From positions 1-40,972 of the forward strand of contig JAAYFD010000058.1 in the NCBI GenBank assembly GCA_012728415.1: a stretch of 40,972 nucleotides of DNA. The letters run 5' to 3'. Made by a program: the position numbers and the translations under genes. Under the pieces are notes generated by a model. It saw only the letters and a program-made list of their open reading frames with translations, did no database searches and had not been told where the DNA came from. Each line of letters starts with the position of its first letter. Position 1 is the stretch's first letter. Positions 1 to 9,300 of this stretch are shown here, one piece after another. Source of the stretch: Gammaproteobacteria bacterium (lineage in GTDB: Bacteria; Pseudomonadota; Gammaproteobacteria; Pseudomonadales; Pseudomonadaceae).

Positions 1-1
1 G

Positions 2-79
2 CAGGTTGGTTTCCAGGTTGATATGGTTTCACCCATGGCGAGCGGCCTCTCTAATCAAGTTCTTGTCGGAACATTTTGA
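2..79 (+). CDS. possible 3' end of an unidentified upstream gene (partial)
   Basis: An open frame runs in from the left edge and stops at TGA 77-79, giving about 25 residues. I do not recognise the peptide and cannot exclude that the frame is open by chance. It is followed by AT-rich, apparently non-coding sequence up to the rmlA remnant. Confidence 0.2.
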   Translation, partial: QVGFQVDMVSPMASGLSNQVLVGTF

Positions 80-102
80 TTTTAAAGGATAAACCGCTCG
101 CC
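37..102. repeat. 9-bp perfect inverted repeat around a 48-base spacer
   Basis: GGCGAGCGG at 37-45 is exactly complementary to CCGCTCGCC at 94-102, and the right arm is followed by a T-rich stretch (103-115). It could form a long-loop hairpin acting as a weak terminator for whatever lies upstream, or be a recombination scar. The rest of 1-250 shows no gene. Confidence 0.35.
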
Positions 103-250
103 TTCTTTGTTTTTAGTCAATGCTCGTGAATAAGGCGGGTTAAAAACCGGGAATATGTCCGGAAAAGCGGATAAAAACCGCTAAAAAGTGAGTTTTTGAG
201 CTCTGGAAGTGGATGTTAAGAAAAATTTTTGGAATCTAGGCTGGAATGCT

Positions 251-365
251 GAGAATCTCTATTTTGTTCAGCGTTTCCTTAAACATCGAGCAAATCAAAG
301 CACAGGCTAAAGAACTGAGTAAAAATAGCTACGGTGAATATCTGGCAGCATTGCTTAAGGAATAA
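251..365 (+). pseudogene. rmlA: decayed 3' remnant of rmlA (glucose-1-phosphate thymidylyltransferase)
   Basis: The last 28 codons before TAA 363-365 encode a peptide ending KNSYGEYLAALLKE, preceded by NIEQIKAQAKELS. This matches the C-terminal helix region of RmlA, in which an (F/W)I(D/N)xxQ stretch is followed by a KNxYGQYL-type motif. Upstream of base 282 the similarity continues in another frame (an aromatic-x-Q-x-F-L stretch at 263-280), so one extra A in the run 281-283 has shifted the frame. Everything N-terminal, including the nucleotidyltransferase core, is missing. RmlA makes dTDP-glucose, the precursor for the sugar pathway encoded immediately downstream, so this is probably the stump of a once complete rml-fdt operon. 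An intact rmlA must lie elsewhere for the pathway to work. The tail also supplies the AAGGA ribosome site of the next gene. Confidence 0.7.
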
Positions 366-368
366 ATA

Positions 369-770
369 ATGGCGTTAATCAATTTGGTTGAATTTCCGCC
401 GCTAGGCGATGACCGTGGCTCATTGGTAGCGCTCGAAGCTAATGTAACGGTCCCTTTTGAAATTAAAAGGGTTTACTACATCTTTGGCACCAAGCAAGGC
501 GTTAGCCGCGGTTTCCATGCACACAAAAATTTAAAGCAGGTAGCCGTTTGTGTAACTGGTAAGTGTCGTTTCGTGTTAGATGACGGGCAGACACGACAGG
601 AAGCCTGGCTGGATAGTCCAACCAAAGGGTTACTGATCGAGGATTTAGTGTGGCGAGAAATGCACGACTTTAGCGAAGATTGCGTACTGCTAGTGCTGGC
701 CAGCGAACATTACGATGAAAGTGATTATATTCGTGATTATGATGAGTTTTTGAAGGCGGTAACTCAATGA
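369..770 (+). CDS. fdtA: dTDP-4-dehydro-6-deoxyglucose 3,4-ketoisomerase (FdtA/QdtA/WxcM-like)
   Basis: A 133-residue single-domain cupin of the FdtA/QdtA family. These enzymes move the keto group of dTDP-4-keto-6-deoxyglucose from C4 to C3, giving a 3-keto sugar ready for amination. The diagnostic RGFHAHK motif is at residues 47-53; its two histidines (H50, H52) correspond to the catalytic pair described for FdtA. Length matches the family (about 130-140). The start follows an AAGGA site overlapping the rmlA remnant. The stop overlaps the next start in ATGA, so the genes are translationally coupled. The galacto (Fdt) and gluco (Qdt) isomerases cannot be told apart by eye, so the product could lead to Fuc3NAc or Qui3NAc. 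Base composition is AT-rich compared with the aminotransferase gene further on. Confidence 0.85.
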   Translation: MALINLVEFPPLGDDRGSLVALEANVTVPFEIKRVYYIFGTKQGVSRGFHAHKNLKQVAVCVTGKCRFVLDDGQTRQEAWLDSPTKGLLIEDLVWREMHDFSEDCVLLVLASEHYDESDYIRDYDEFLKAVTQ

Positions 771-1231
771 GCTTTATTCATGCATTGGCAGATGTTGCAG
801 ACTGCGTGGTGGGTAAAGACACCAAGGTTTGGCAGTTTGTAGTTATTCTAAAAGGTGCTGTAATAGGTACAAACTGCAATATTTGTGCACACACTCTTAT
901 CGAAGGTGATGTGATTATTGGTGATAACGTAACCGTAAAATCTGGCGTTCAAATTTGGGATGGCACACGCATAGAGAATAACGTCTTTCTAGGCCCTAAC
1001 GTCACGCTAACCAACGATATGTATCCGCGCTCAAAAGAATACCCAGAAGAGTTTCAAGGAATAACGATCAAAAAAGGAGCAAGCATTGGTGCCAATGCAA
1101 CCATCCTGCCAGGAATAACTATTGGAAAAAACGCTATGGTGGGTGCAGGCTCTGTAGTAACGAAAGATGTTCCGGAAAATGCAGTTGTTGCCGGTAATCC
1201 TGCAAAAATAATACGGTATATAGAGAAATGA
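767..1231 (+). CDS. fdtC: left-handed beta-helix N-acyltransferase (FdtC/QdtC-like)
   Basis: A 154-residue hexapeptide-repeat protein. Imperfect [LIV]-G-x4 repeats run through most of the chain (for example [24 protein letters not shown]) and it ends with the AGNPAKII motif typical of LbH acetyltransferases of nucleotide sugars. By position between the ketoisomerase and the aminotransferase it should acetylate the 3-amino group of dTDP-3-amino-3,6-dideoxyhexose using acetyl-CoA; another acyl donor cannot be excluded. It overlaps the gene before and the gene after by 4 bases each (ATGA), so all three are coupled. Base composition is AT-rich, unlike the following gene from about base 1260. The general family is clear; the exact substrate is inferred from context. 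Confidence 0.8.
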   Translation: MSFIHALADVADCVVGKDTKVWQFVVILKGAVIGTNCNICAHTLIEGDVIIGDNVTVKSGVQIWDGTRIENNVFLGPNVTLTNDMYPRSKEYPEEFQGITIKKGASIGANATILPGITIGKNAMVGAGSVVTKDVPENAVVAGNPAKIIRYIEK

Positions 1232-2370
1232 TTCCTTTTTTAGATCTTAAATCCATTAACGTAAAACACCGCGCTGACCTGATTGAAGCCGCCACCCGCG
1301 TCATCGACTCCGGCTGGTACATCCAAGGCCAAGAGCACCAGGCTTTTGAACAGGAATTCGCAACATACTGCGGCACCCAGCACTGCATCGGTGTAGCCAA
1401 TGGCCTGGATGCACTCATCCTCACCCTGCGTGCCTGGAAAGAAATGGGCAAGCTGAGTGAAGGCGATGAGGTTATTGTCCCAGCCAATACCTACATTGCT
1501 AGCATCCTGGCCATCACCGAAAACCGCCTTAAGCCCGTACTTGTAGACCCAGACCCGCACACCTACAACCTGTGCCCAGCCAGTCTGGAAAAACACATAA
1601 CAGCCAAGACCAAAGCGATTCTGGTAGTGCACCTCTACGGCCAACTGGCGCCCATGCCGCAAATCATGGCGCTGGCAGAAGCGCATGACCTGCTGGTGCT
1701 GGAAGACAGCGCCCAGGCCCACGGAGCAGAAATAGAAGGTAAAAAAGCAGGCAACTGGGGCCATGCATCGGGCTTTAGCTTCTACCCCGGCAAAAACCTC
1801 GGCGCACTGGGCGACGCAGGTGCAGTAACCACCAACGATGACCAACTTGCACAAACCATCCGCGCCATTGGCAACTACGGCAGCCACAAGAAATACGAAA
1901 ACCTTTACCAAGGCGTAAACAGCCGCTTGGACGAAATGCAGGCCGCTCTTCTGCGGGTAAAACTCAAACACCTGGACGCAGACACCCAGCGCCGCCGTGA
2001 AATTGCTGCAGCCTACAGCACAGCAATCAGCAGTCCGGCTATCCAGCTACCCGCGCAGGGTACCGAGTCTGACATCGCTAACGACCTCAGCCACGTCTGG
2101 CACCTCTACGTCATTCAAACCAGCCAGCGTGAACAGCTACAACGGCACCTGCACGAGCATGGCATAGCAACCATGATTCACTACCCAATCCCCCCTCATA
2201 AGCAACAGGCGTATCAGGACTGGAATCACCAAAGCTATCCCGTATCAGAGCACATCCACAGTAATGTACTGAGCCTGCCGATCAGCCCGGTGATGACGGA
2301 TGAGCAGGTACAAAAAGTGATTGCTGCTTGTAACACTTTCGTTGATCACTACACCATGACACAGGGGTAA
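1228..2370 (+). CDS. fdtB: dTDP-3-amino-3,6-dideoxyhexose aminotransferase (FdtB/QdtB-like, DegT/DnrJ/EryC1 family)
   Basis: A 380-residue fold-type I PLP aminotransferase of sugar nucleotides. K189 in [15 protein letters not shown] is the Schiff-base lysine, and D160 in [12 protein letters not shown] is the residue that contacts the PLP ring nitrogen. The N-terminal IPFLDLK start is typical of the family. It should transaminate the 3-keto sugar made by the ketoisomerase two genes upstream, with glutamate as amino donor. The start overlaps the acyltransferase stop (ATGA). From about base 1260 the DNA becomes markedly richer in GC than the two genes upstream, which suggests the cluster was assembled from parts of different origin. 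The gene is intact and of family length. Confidence 0.88.
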   Translation: MIPFLDLKSINVKHRADLIEAATRVIDSGWYIQGQEHQAFEQEFATYCGTQHCIGVANGLDALILTLRAWKEMGKLSEGDEVIVPANTYIASILAITENRLKPVLVDPDPHTYNLCPASLEKHITAKTKAILVVHLYGQLAPMPQIMALAEAHDLLVLEDSAQAHGAEIEGKKAGNWGHASGFSFYPGKNLGALGDAGAVTTNDDQLAQTIRAIGNYGSHKKYENLYQGVNSRLDEMQAALLRVKLKHLDADTQRRREIAAAYSTAISSPAIQLPAQGTESDIANDLSHVWHLYVIQTSQREQLQRHLHEHGIATMIHYPIPPHKQQAYQDWNHQSYPVSEHIHSNVLSLPISPVMTDEQVQKVIAACNTFVDHYTMTQG

Positions 2371-2690
2371 AAATAAGGAGCTATGCTGACTTTCGTCATT
2401 GCTGTAGAAGTTATCCGCATAAAAATCTATATTTCTGCAAGCATGCGCCTGTCCAGTATTGAGAGTTGTAGACCACTGCAGTGTGGGTAGCGTTGTGCTT
2501 ACAGGGGAAGATGAAGGTTTCGGTACGCTTACGAGCAGAGTGCTTTTTCCGAAACTGGATTTCATGGACGAAATTATGCTTCGTCTAGAAAATTACGCTT
2601 CTAATGAGTTTTTGTAGCTTTTCAATTATTTCTAAGATTTTATTTGAAAGGTTTGTTTAACTTTGAAAGGTTTGTTTAACAAAGTGTGTT
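2371..2690. other. 320-base intergenic stretch with a possible decayed coding fragment and a tandem repeat
   Basis: No intact gene is visible. A plus-strand frame stays open for about 65 codons, ends at a TAG near 2616 and lacks a plausible start; I do not recognise its peptide. The sequence then turns AT-rich (2600-2690) and contains a 19-bp tandem duplication just before the phosphonate operon. The stretch separates the deoxysugar genes from the phosphonate genes and may be a junction between two acquired modules. Confidence 0.4.
2643..2680. repeat. perfect 19-bp tandem direct repeat
   Basis: TTTGAAAGGTTTGTTTAAC occurs at 2643-2661 and again at 2662-2680 with no mismatch and no spacer, 10 bases before the ATG of the cytidylyltransferase-PEP mutase gene. 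It lies in the leader or promoter area, so copy number could affect expression. It also looks like a replication-slippage product. Confidence 0.9.
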
Positions 2691-3995
2691 ATGAAAAAGA
2701 AAAAAATTTACCTTGGTATGAGCGCCGACCTAGTTCACCCAGGTCACCTGAACATAATTAACGAAGCAGCCAAGCTAGGAGAGGTTACGGTGGGGTTGCT
2801 TACCGATGAAGCCATTGCCAGCTATAAGCGTTTGCCATTCATGACCTTTACCGAGCGCAAGCAGGTGATTTCTGCCATCAAGGGTGTCACTCATGTAGTG
2901 GCGCAAACCACGCTCGATTATGTACCTAACCTGAAACAGCTCCGTCCCGATATCGTCGTGCATGGCGATGATTGGCGCGAGGGTGTACAGCAAAAGACAC
3001 GTCAGCGCGTAATTGACGCACTGAGCGAATGGGGCGGTAAGCTGGTGGAAGTGCCCTATACCCCTGGGATTTCCTCCTCGCGCCTGCATGCGGCGATGAA
3101 AGAGATTGGCACCACGCCCGAGCGTCGGTTGAAGACGCTGCGGCGTCTGCTGGAAGTGAAGCCAATTGTGCGCTTGATGGAGGTGCACAGCGGTCTGACC
3201 GGTTCTATCATCGAACACACCCGTGTTCAAACAGAACAAGGCCCACGTGAGTTTGACGGCATGTGGGGCAGCAGCCTGACTGACTCCACCGCCCGCGCTA
3301 AACCCGATATTGAGGCGGTGGATATCTCCAAGCGTGTAGCCATGCTCAATGAAGTGCTGGAGGTGACTACCAAACCCATTGTCTTTGATGGCGATACCGG
3401 AGGCTTACCCGAGCATTTTGTGTTTACCGTCAAAACGCTGGAACGCTTGGGCGTATCAGCGGTGATTATTGAAGACAAAACTGGGCTAAAGAAAAACTCA
3501 CTTTTTGGTAACGAGGTGGCGCAGAACCAAGACAGCATTGAAGAATTTTCGAACAAGATCCGCATGGGCAAGGCGGCGCAGGCCACCGAAGATTTTATGG
3601 TCATTGCCCGTATCGAGAGCTTGATTCTGGATAAGGGGCAGGAAGATGCGCTGCAACGTGCCCAAGCCTATATAGAGGCGGGAGCAGACGGCATCATGAT
3701 CCACTCGCGCCAGAAAACTCCAGATGAGATTTTTACTTTTTGTACGGCTTATAACCAGTTGCCGCAGCGTCGGCCTTTGGTGGTCGTGCCTTCAAGCTAT
3801 AGCCAGGTGACAGAAGAGGAGCTGATCGAACGTGGCGTAGATATGGTGATCTATGCCAACCACCTGCTGCGGGCGGCTTATCCAGCCATGCACAAGACGG
3901 CGCAGTCCATTCTTAGCCATGGCCGTGCACTGGAGGCTGAGGGCGATTTGATGAGCATTGGCCAGATTCTTGATCTGATTCCGGGAACCCACTGA
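2691..3995 (+). CDS. aepX: bifunctional cytidylyltransferase-like / phosphoenolpyruvate phosphomutase
   Basis: A 434-residue two-domain protein. Residues 1-140 form a TagD/ethanolamine-phosphate-type cytidylyltransferase domain: HPGH at 16-19 (HxGH nucleotide site), HGDDW at 91-95 and GISSSR at 126-131 in place of the usual ISTT/S motif. Residues about 155-434 are PEP mutase of the isocitrate lyase superfamily: WGSSLTDS at 192-199, GDTGG at 234-238, and [10 protein letters not shown] at 261-270, the signature that separates true PEP mutase from relatives. PEP mutase rearranges phosphoenolpyruvate to phosphonopyruvate, the first C-P bond-forming step. The fused domain suggests that the final phosphonate is activated with CTP to a CMP-phosphonate. 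It heads a three-gene operon, with one base between its stop and the next start. The ribosome site is weak. Confidence 0.9.
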   Translation: MKKKKIYLGMSADLVHPGHLNIINEAAKLGEVTVGLLTDEAIASYKRLPFMTFTERKQVISAIKGVTHVVAQTTLDYVPNLKQLRPDIVVHGDDWREGVQQKTRQRVIDALSEWGGKLVEVPYTPGISSSRLHAAMKEIGTTPERRLKTLRRLLEVKPIVRLMEVHSGLTGSIIEHTRVQTEQGPREFDGMWGSSLTDSTARAKPDIEAVDISKRVAMLNEVLEVTTKPIVFDGDTGGLPEHFVFTVKTLERLGVSAVIIEDKTGLKKNSLFGNEVAQNQDSIEEFSNKIRMGKAAQATEDFMVIARIESLILDKGQEDALQRAQAYIEAGADGIMIHSRQKTPDEIFTFCTAYNQLPQRRPLVVVPSSYSQVTEEELIERGVDMVIYANHLLRAAYPAMHKTAQSILSHGRALEAEGDLMSIGQILDLIPGTH

Positions 3996-3996
3996 G

Positions 3997-5130
3997 ATGA
4001 TTGATACCCGTGCTTTTATAACCGCGCTCCAGCAGCGTGGCGTGGGGTTATTTACCGGCGTGCCCGATTCACTGTTGCAAGACTTCAGTGCTGCCCTGCA
4101 TAACGATTTGCCCGCCCAACAGCACATCATTGCTGCCAATGAAGGCAACGCCATTGCACTGGCGATGGGGCACTATCTGGGAACGGGCAAGCCGGCGGTG
4201 GTGTATATGCAAAATGCCGGACTGGGCAATACGGTCAACCCGCTAACCTCACTAGCTGATCCAGAGGTGTATGGCGTGCCTATGCTGATGGTTATTGGCT
4301 GGCGGGGTGAGCCAGGTAAGAAGGATGAGCCTCAGCACGTTAAACAAGGCCGCATCACCTGTGCGCAACTGGAACTGCTGGATATTCCGCACTGGGTGCT
4401 GGATGCCGAATCAGACATAGAGGCCATTCTTGGTGCTGCTTGGCAGGCAATGGCTGCGGGGCAACCAGCAGCACTGGTGGTAAGGGCTGGCACTTTCAGC
4501 AAGGTCAGTCTGCAAGCAGTGCCAACAGGGCCGAGCGCGTTGCTGCGCGAAGAGGCCATTGCCGCCCTGTTGCAATGCTTGGGTGAGCATGATTCTTTGG
4601 TGGCAACCACAGGTAAAACAGGGCGTGAGTTGTTTGAGCTGCGTGCGCATCGAGGAGAAAACCAGCGTGACTTTCTTACTGTTGGCGGCATGGGGCACAC
4701 CGCTTCGCTCGCTTTGGGCATTGCCTTGGCCCAGCCACAGCGGCGGGTGGTATGTCTGGATGGTGACGGTTCCTTGCTGATGCACATGGGGGCATTGCCA
4801 GTAATCGCCGAGCAGTCTCCCAAAAACCTGCTGCATATTCTGCTCAACAACCGTGCCCATGAGTCAGTCGGCGGTCAGCCGACGGTGGCAGGGCAGGTGG
4901 ATTTCCGTGCTGTGGCACTGGGTTGTGGTTATCAGGGTTATTTTGCTGCCAGCAGCGTTGAGCAAGTCCAGTCGGTTCTGGCAGATATCAATACATCAGG
5001 AGCCGCTGGGCCATTACTGTTTGAAATTCATCTGGCGCAAGGCTCACGCCCAGATCTTGGCCGCCCCACCCGTACACCACAGCAAAATAAGCAGGCTGTA
5101 ATGCAGCATTTGGGGGTGGAGCATGCCTGA
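3997..5130 (+). CDS. aepY: phosphonopyruvate decarboxylase
   Basis: A 377-residue thiamine-diphosphate enzyme that decarboxylates phosphonopyruvate to phosphonoacetaldehyde, pulling the unfavourable PEP mutase equilibrium forward. The N-terminal half has the catalytic glutamate in AANEGNA (E49). The C-terminal half has the metal/ThDP motif beginning GDGSLL at 256, with the closing asparagines in LLNNRAHES. At under 400 residues it has the length expected of phosphonopyruvate or sulfopyruvate decarboxylases, not of large acetolactate-synthase-like enzymes. Sulfopyruvate decarboxylase is the main alternative, but the PEP mutase directly upstream and the reductase downstream settle the pathway. 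It starts one base after the preceding stop and overlaps the next gene by 8 bases. Confidence 0.92.
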   Translation: MIDTRAFITALQQRGVGLFTGVPDSLLQDFSAALHNDLPAQQHIIAANEGNAIALAMGHYLGTGKPAVVYMQNAGLGNTVNPLTSLADPEVYGVPMLMVIGWRGEPGKKDEPQHVKQGRITCAQLELLDIPHWVLDAESDIEAILGAAWQAMAAGQPAALVVRAGTFSKVSLQAVPTGPSALLREEAIAALLQCLGEHDSLVATTGKTGRELFELRAHRGENQRDFLTVGGMGHTASLALGIALAQPQRRVVCLDGDGSLLMHMGALPVIAEQSPKNLLHILLNNRAHESVGGQPTVAGQVDFRAVALGCGYQGYFAASSVEQVQSVLADINTSGAAGPLLFEIHLAQGSRPDLGRPTRTPQQNKQAVMQHLGVEHA

Positions 5131-6250
5131 ACCACAATGCTGGCAACAGCATAATCCAGTGCATATCATCTGCGGCTCAGGCTCCAGAAAACAGTTAGCA
5201 AAACATCTACCAGTAGCAGGCAGGGTATTGCTGGTCACCAGTGAAGGCATGGTAAGGCGCGGTGAAGCACAAGCACTGATACAAAACTGCATGGGCGTTG
5301 AATGGACAGTGCAGACCATTACGCCCAATCCTGATCTCGACCTGCTCGATGATATCCATACTAAGCTGCATCCCCAGGCTTGGGCGGCAGTGGTTGCGCT
5401 AGGTGGTGGCAGCGTGATTGATGCCGCTAAGACGCTAGCGCTGGCACTGCAATCACCTCATTCACGACCATTGCAGATATGGCTGCGCGAAGGCAAGCTA
5501 GACCTTCCCAAACCTCTGCCGTTAGTCTGTTTACCCACAACAGCTGGTACTGGCGCCGAGGTGACACCCTTTGCTACCGTTTGGGATGGCGCAAGGCAAA
5601 AGAAATGTTCTCTAGGAGGCTTAGGTCTGTTCCCAGCCGTGGCTTTGCTTGACCCTGAACTCACGCTCAGTTTGCCCTGGCAGGAGACTTTATTCACTGC
5701 CCTAGACACAACCTCGCACGCGCTAGAGACTTTGTGGAATCGCCATGCAACACCCGTGAGTAAGGCTATGGCTGTGGAGGCCTTGCGGCTGCTGGATCCA
5801 ATATTGCCGAGGCTAGAGCACGGGCTGAGCGATCTAGCTATGCGTGAGCAATTGCAAACTGCTAGCCTGTTTGCAGGATTGGCCATCAGCCAGAGCCGTA
5901 CAGCACTAGCCCATGCCATTTCCTATCCACTAACCCTGCACTACGCAGTACCCCACGGCCTTGCTTGTAGCTTTACCCTACCGGCTCTCATACGTCATGT
6001 GCAGGCTGAGCAAGCTTTTCCACATACAGTACCGCTCGCGCTACTGCAGAGCATCGAGAAGGCACTGAGGCAGTTTAATCTGCACAAGCTGCTGCACCAC
6101 TACTGCAGCACAGAGGATGTGCTTAATCAGATTGAACAAATGTTTGATCCGGCTAGGGCAGAAAATTTTGTGCTAAAGATCGACAAAAGCTGGGTTAGAG
6201 ATTTGTTACTGGAAAGCCTTGCAGGTTTAACCTATATGCGTAATGCTTAA
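5123..6250 (+). CDS. phosphonoacetaldehyde reductase-like iron-dependent alcohol dehydrogenase
   Basis: A 375-residue group III metal-dependent alcohol dehydrogenase (PF00465 type). GGGSVID at 94-100 is the NAD(P)-binding loop. D195, H199, H264 and H278 match the four iron ligands of the family, including the 14-residue spacing between the last two. Placed after PEP mutase and phosphonopyruvate decarboxylase, it should reduce phosphonoacetaldehyde to 2-hydroxyethylphosphonate, as PhpC-type reductases do in Streptomyces. No 2-aminoethylphosphonate transaminase is encoded nearby, so the end product here is probably the hydroxy compound, not the amino compound. It overlaps the decarboxylase by 8 bases. 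Specificity is inferred from context; the fold and metal site are visible in the sequence. Confidence 0.82.
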   Translation: MPEPQCWQQHNPVHIICGSGSRKQLAKHLPVAGRVLLVTSEGMVRRGEAQALIQNCMGVEWTVQTITPNPDLDLLDDIHTKLHPQAWAAVVALGGGSVIDAAKTLALALQSPHSRPLQIWLREGKLDLPKPLPLVCLPTTAGTGAEVTPFATVWDGARQKKCSLGGLGLFPAVALLDPELTLSLPWQETLFTALDTTSHALETLWNRHATPVSKAMAVEALRLLDPILPRLEHGLSDLAMREQLQTASLFAGLAISQSRTALAHAISYPLTLHYAVPHGLACSFTLPALIRHVQAEQAFPHTVPLALLQSIEKALRQFNLHKLLHHYCSTEDVLNQIEQMFDPARAENFVLKIDKSWVRDLLLESLAGLTYMRNA

Positions 6251-6330
6251 AAGCATTTCTAGGTTTTGATGTATTTATGACGCCTGCTTATGGGGTTGGT
6301 TTTATGTTTTATTCTCATTGTGAGGGATTT

Positions 6331-9300
6331 ATGTTGAGTGATTTCTATAGAAGTGAATTGAGTAAAATTAATAATAGAAGTTTGATAAATGAAATTCATC
6401 GAAAACAGTTGGGTAAAGTTAGAGATAAAGTTTCTATTGGGGAGAGAATAAAGATTGTTTTTATGGTGTTCGATAGTGCTGTATGGAAATTTGATTCTTT
6501 ATTTAGAAAGATGATGGCTGATCCTGTTTTCGAGCCGATAATATTAGTCTGCCCATATGTTGTGTATGGTTCGAAAAGGATGAGGTTTGAACTAGAAAAA
6601 ACATATAATTTTTTTTTTGATAAAGGGTATAAGGTTTATAATAGTCAGAAAAAAAATGGGGATTGGTTGGGCTTAGATGATTTGGGTGCTGATATTGTTT
6701 TTTTTACAAATCCGCATCAGTTGACTCTGAGTAAATATTATGAGGATGCTTATAGTAACTATTTGACCTGCTATTCGTATTATGGAATGGATTTGGGATG
6801 GTTTTGTGATGGGCAATACTTATATAATTACCCTTTGCATAGTTTTTTATGGTGTACATTTGTTATTGATCAGACGTCGCGTGATCGCTATATAGAGTAC
6901 TGTGCAGTTAAGAATAGGAATGTAGTTGTTACGGGCGCACCAAATGTTGAATACCTGTTGGAGGAAGGCTCAGGTATAAAAGACTCATGGGGAAATTGTA
7001 ATAAACAAATGAAAAGAATCATATGGGCTCCTCATCATAGTATCGAGGATGAAGGCTGGATTTCTCAATCAAGTTTTTTATTGTACTCTGATTTTTTTGT
7101 TGATTTAGCAAAAAAAACGTTTGGTCAGGTTTTTTGGTCTTTTAAGCCGCATCCGATATTGAAAGAAAAGCTATATTTACATCCGGAGTGGGGGATTGAG
7201 CGGACAAATAAATACTATGAGTTTTGGGAAACCTCTGAAAATACTCAGCTAGATACTGGTGATTATAAAGAGCTCTTTAGGGGTTCTGATGCACTTATTT
7301 TATGTAGTGTGGCATTTTTGGGGGAGTATCTTTATATTGATAGGCCGACATGCTTTGTTATGCGGGAAGGTGCTGAGCGTTTTTTTAATGAGTATGGAAT
7401 GGATTGTCTTGCGGCGGTTGACGTTGCTAGAAGCATGCGTGAAATAGAAGGATTTGTAAGTAATGTTTTATGCGGCAAGGATTTAAAGGCGCTGGAGAGA
7501 AAGAAAGTTACTGAAAAATATTTTGAAATTTATGATAAAGAAAAGCTACCTTCAGATAGTATTATAAATTCCATTAAATCAGAAGTGTGCTGTGCTAATC
7601 AATTTCATATAGTAAGCGAAATGCAGCAGCCACTGGTTTCTGTTTGTATTGCTTCATATAATCATGAACAATATATTGGTGCGGCTTTGGAGTCTGTTTT
7701 TTCACAAGGCTATGACAATCTTGAAGTTATAGTGGTTGATGATTGTTCAACAGATGGTAGCGTTACTGTTCTGAATAAGCTTGCTAAAAAATATCCTATT
7801 AAGCTTATTTTGTCAGAAGAGAATCAGGGGCCTTCTTTGGCGGCAAATAAGGCGTTTTTTGAAGCCAAGGGTGAATATGTGGCACTTCTTGGTTCTGATG
7901 ACTTGATGTTGCCAGGCAGGCTGCATGCTCAGGCCAAGTATCTTATGGAGCATGAAAATGTTGTCGCCGTTTTTACGGATATGCAAATCTTTGATAAGAG
8001 CGGTAACCGTCCGCAAAATGCTGAGCAAATAGATGCATCTTTTAATTTACAATATTTTAATGTTCGAAAACAATTGCTGGCTGGGAATATACTGACTGCT
8101 CCTTCTGCAATGATTCGACGTAAGGATTTGTTAGCTGTTAATTGTTACTCGCCTCTTTTGCGTTATGTGCAGGATTTTGAGTTGTGGGGTAAACTTCTTT
8201 CAAGAGGGGAGGTGGGTAAAATTGATAAGCCATTAACTGGTTATAGAGTTCATGGTGATAATCTAAGTTTTGGACTTAAAGGTGATGCGCTCTTGCAGTC
8301 AAGGGTTGAGTTGGTTTCGTCTATTGTAGGTTTCGTAAAGCAGTGGCCTATTAGGTCTATAGTTCAGATCTCCAAGGTTTCACAAGAGCAAGAGCTGGAA
8401 ATATTATTGGGATTGGCAACTGTTCTTCAGCTAGTTGATTTCTATTACTTTCAAAAGCCGTCGATGGGGTGCGGTTTAGCGTATGATCTGATTGTTAAGG
8501 CAAGCCATATAGAATTTAAGAGGGCTTCAATTGCTAAAACTGCTCTTGAGAAAATTTTAAATAACGGATTCTCCTGTTTTGATGAATTGCTAACGGATGA
8601 GGCTGTAAAGTGGTTTGGTGATATCTTGCCACGGCTTTACAGTGCGTATAAAAAACCAAGCAATAGTTTGAGTGTTTTTGCCTTTGAATACTCCGAATAC
8701 ACTAATGCTCCTGTGTTTTCCGTAGTGCTAACTACCTATAATCGCCCACAGCTACTGATTTATGCGCTTGATAGTCTATCTGAACAGCAGTTTAAAGATT
8801 TTGAGGTTCTTTTGGTTAACGACTGTGGGGATGCCGTAGAAGCCTTGTTATCAGGCTACAGTTTTCCCATAACCTATGTTAAGCAAGGTGTGAATCAGGG
8901 GCTGTCTGCAGCTAGAAATGCTGCATTGAAGATAGCGCGTGGTAAATATATTTGTTATCTCGATGATGATGATATTTATTTGCCTAATCATTTGTCGGTT
9001 CTTGCTAGCATGTTTGAGAACGAGCCTGATTCTGTAGTTTATACGCAGGCTCGTTATGTCAGTGAAAAAATAGACGACGGTAAGCGGATTCAAATTTCTA
9101 GTGGCCTTCCATTGGCGCATGACTCCTTTGATAAAAATAAGCTTTTTGTTCAAAATTATATACCGGTTAATGTTTGGTCTCACCCTCGAAAAATCTTACA
9201 AAATGTTGGTCTGTTTGATACCTCGCTGTCTGCTTTTGAAGACTGGGATATGTTGTTGAGACTGGTTTCATGTTTGCCGGTCAAACAGTCAAAAGAGGTT

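Noticed and set aside
2691..3110. N-terminal domain of the PEP mutase fusion as an FAD synthetase or RfaE-like adenylyltransferase
   Set aside because: All share HxGH, but context with a PEP mutase fusion and a downstream TagF-like domain favours a CTP-using enzyme; the nucleotide remains to be shown.
6277..6330. Upstream ATGs for the giant glycosyltransferase at 6277 and 6304
   Set aside because: Neither has a ribosome site as good as GAGGG before ATG 6331; kept only as alternatives.
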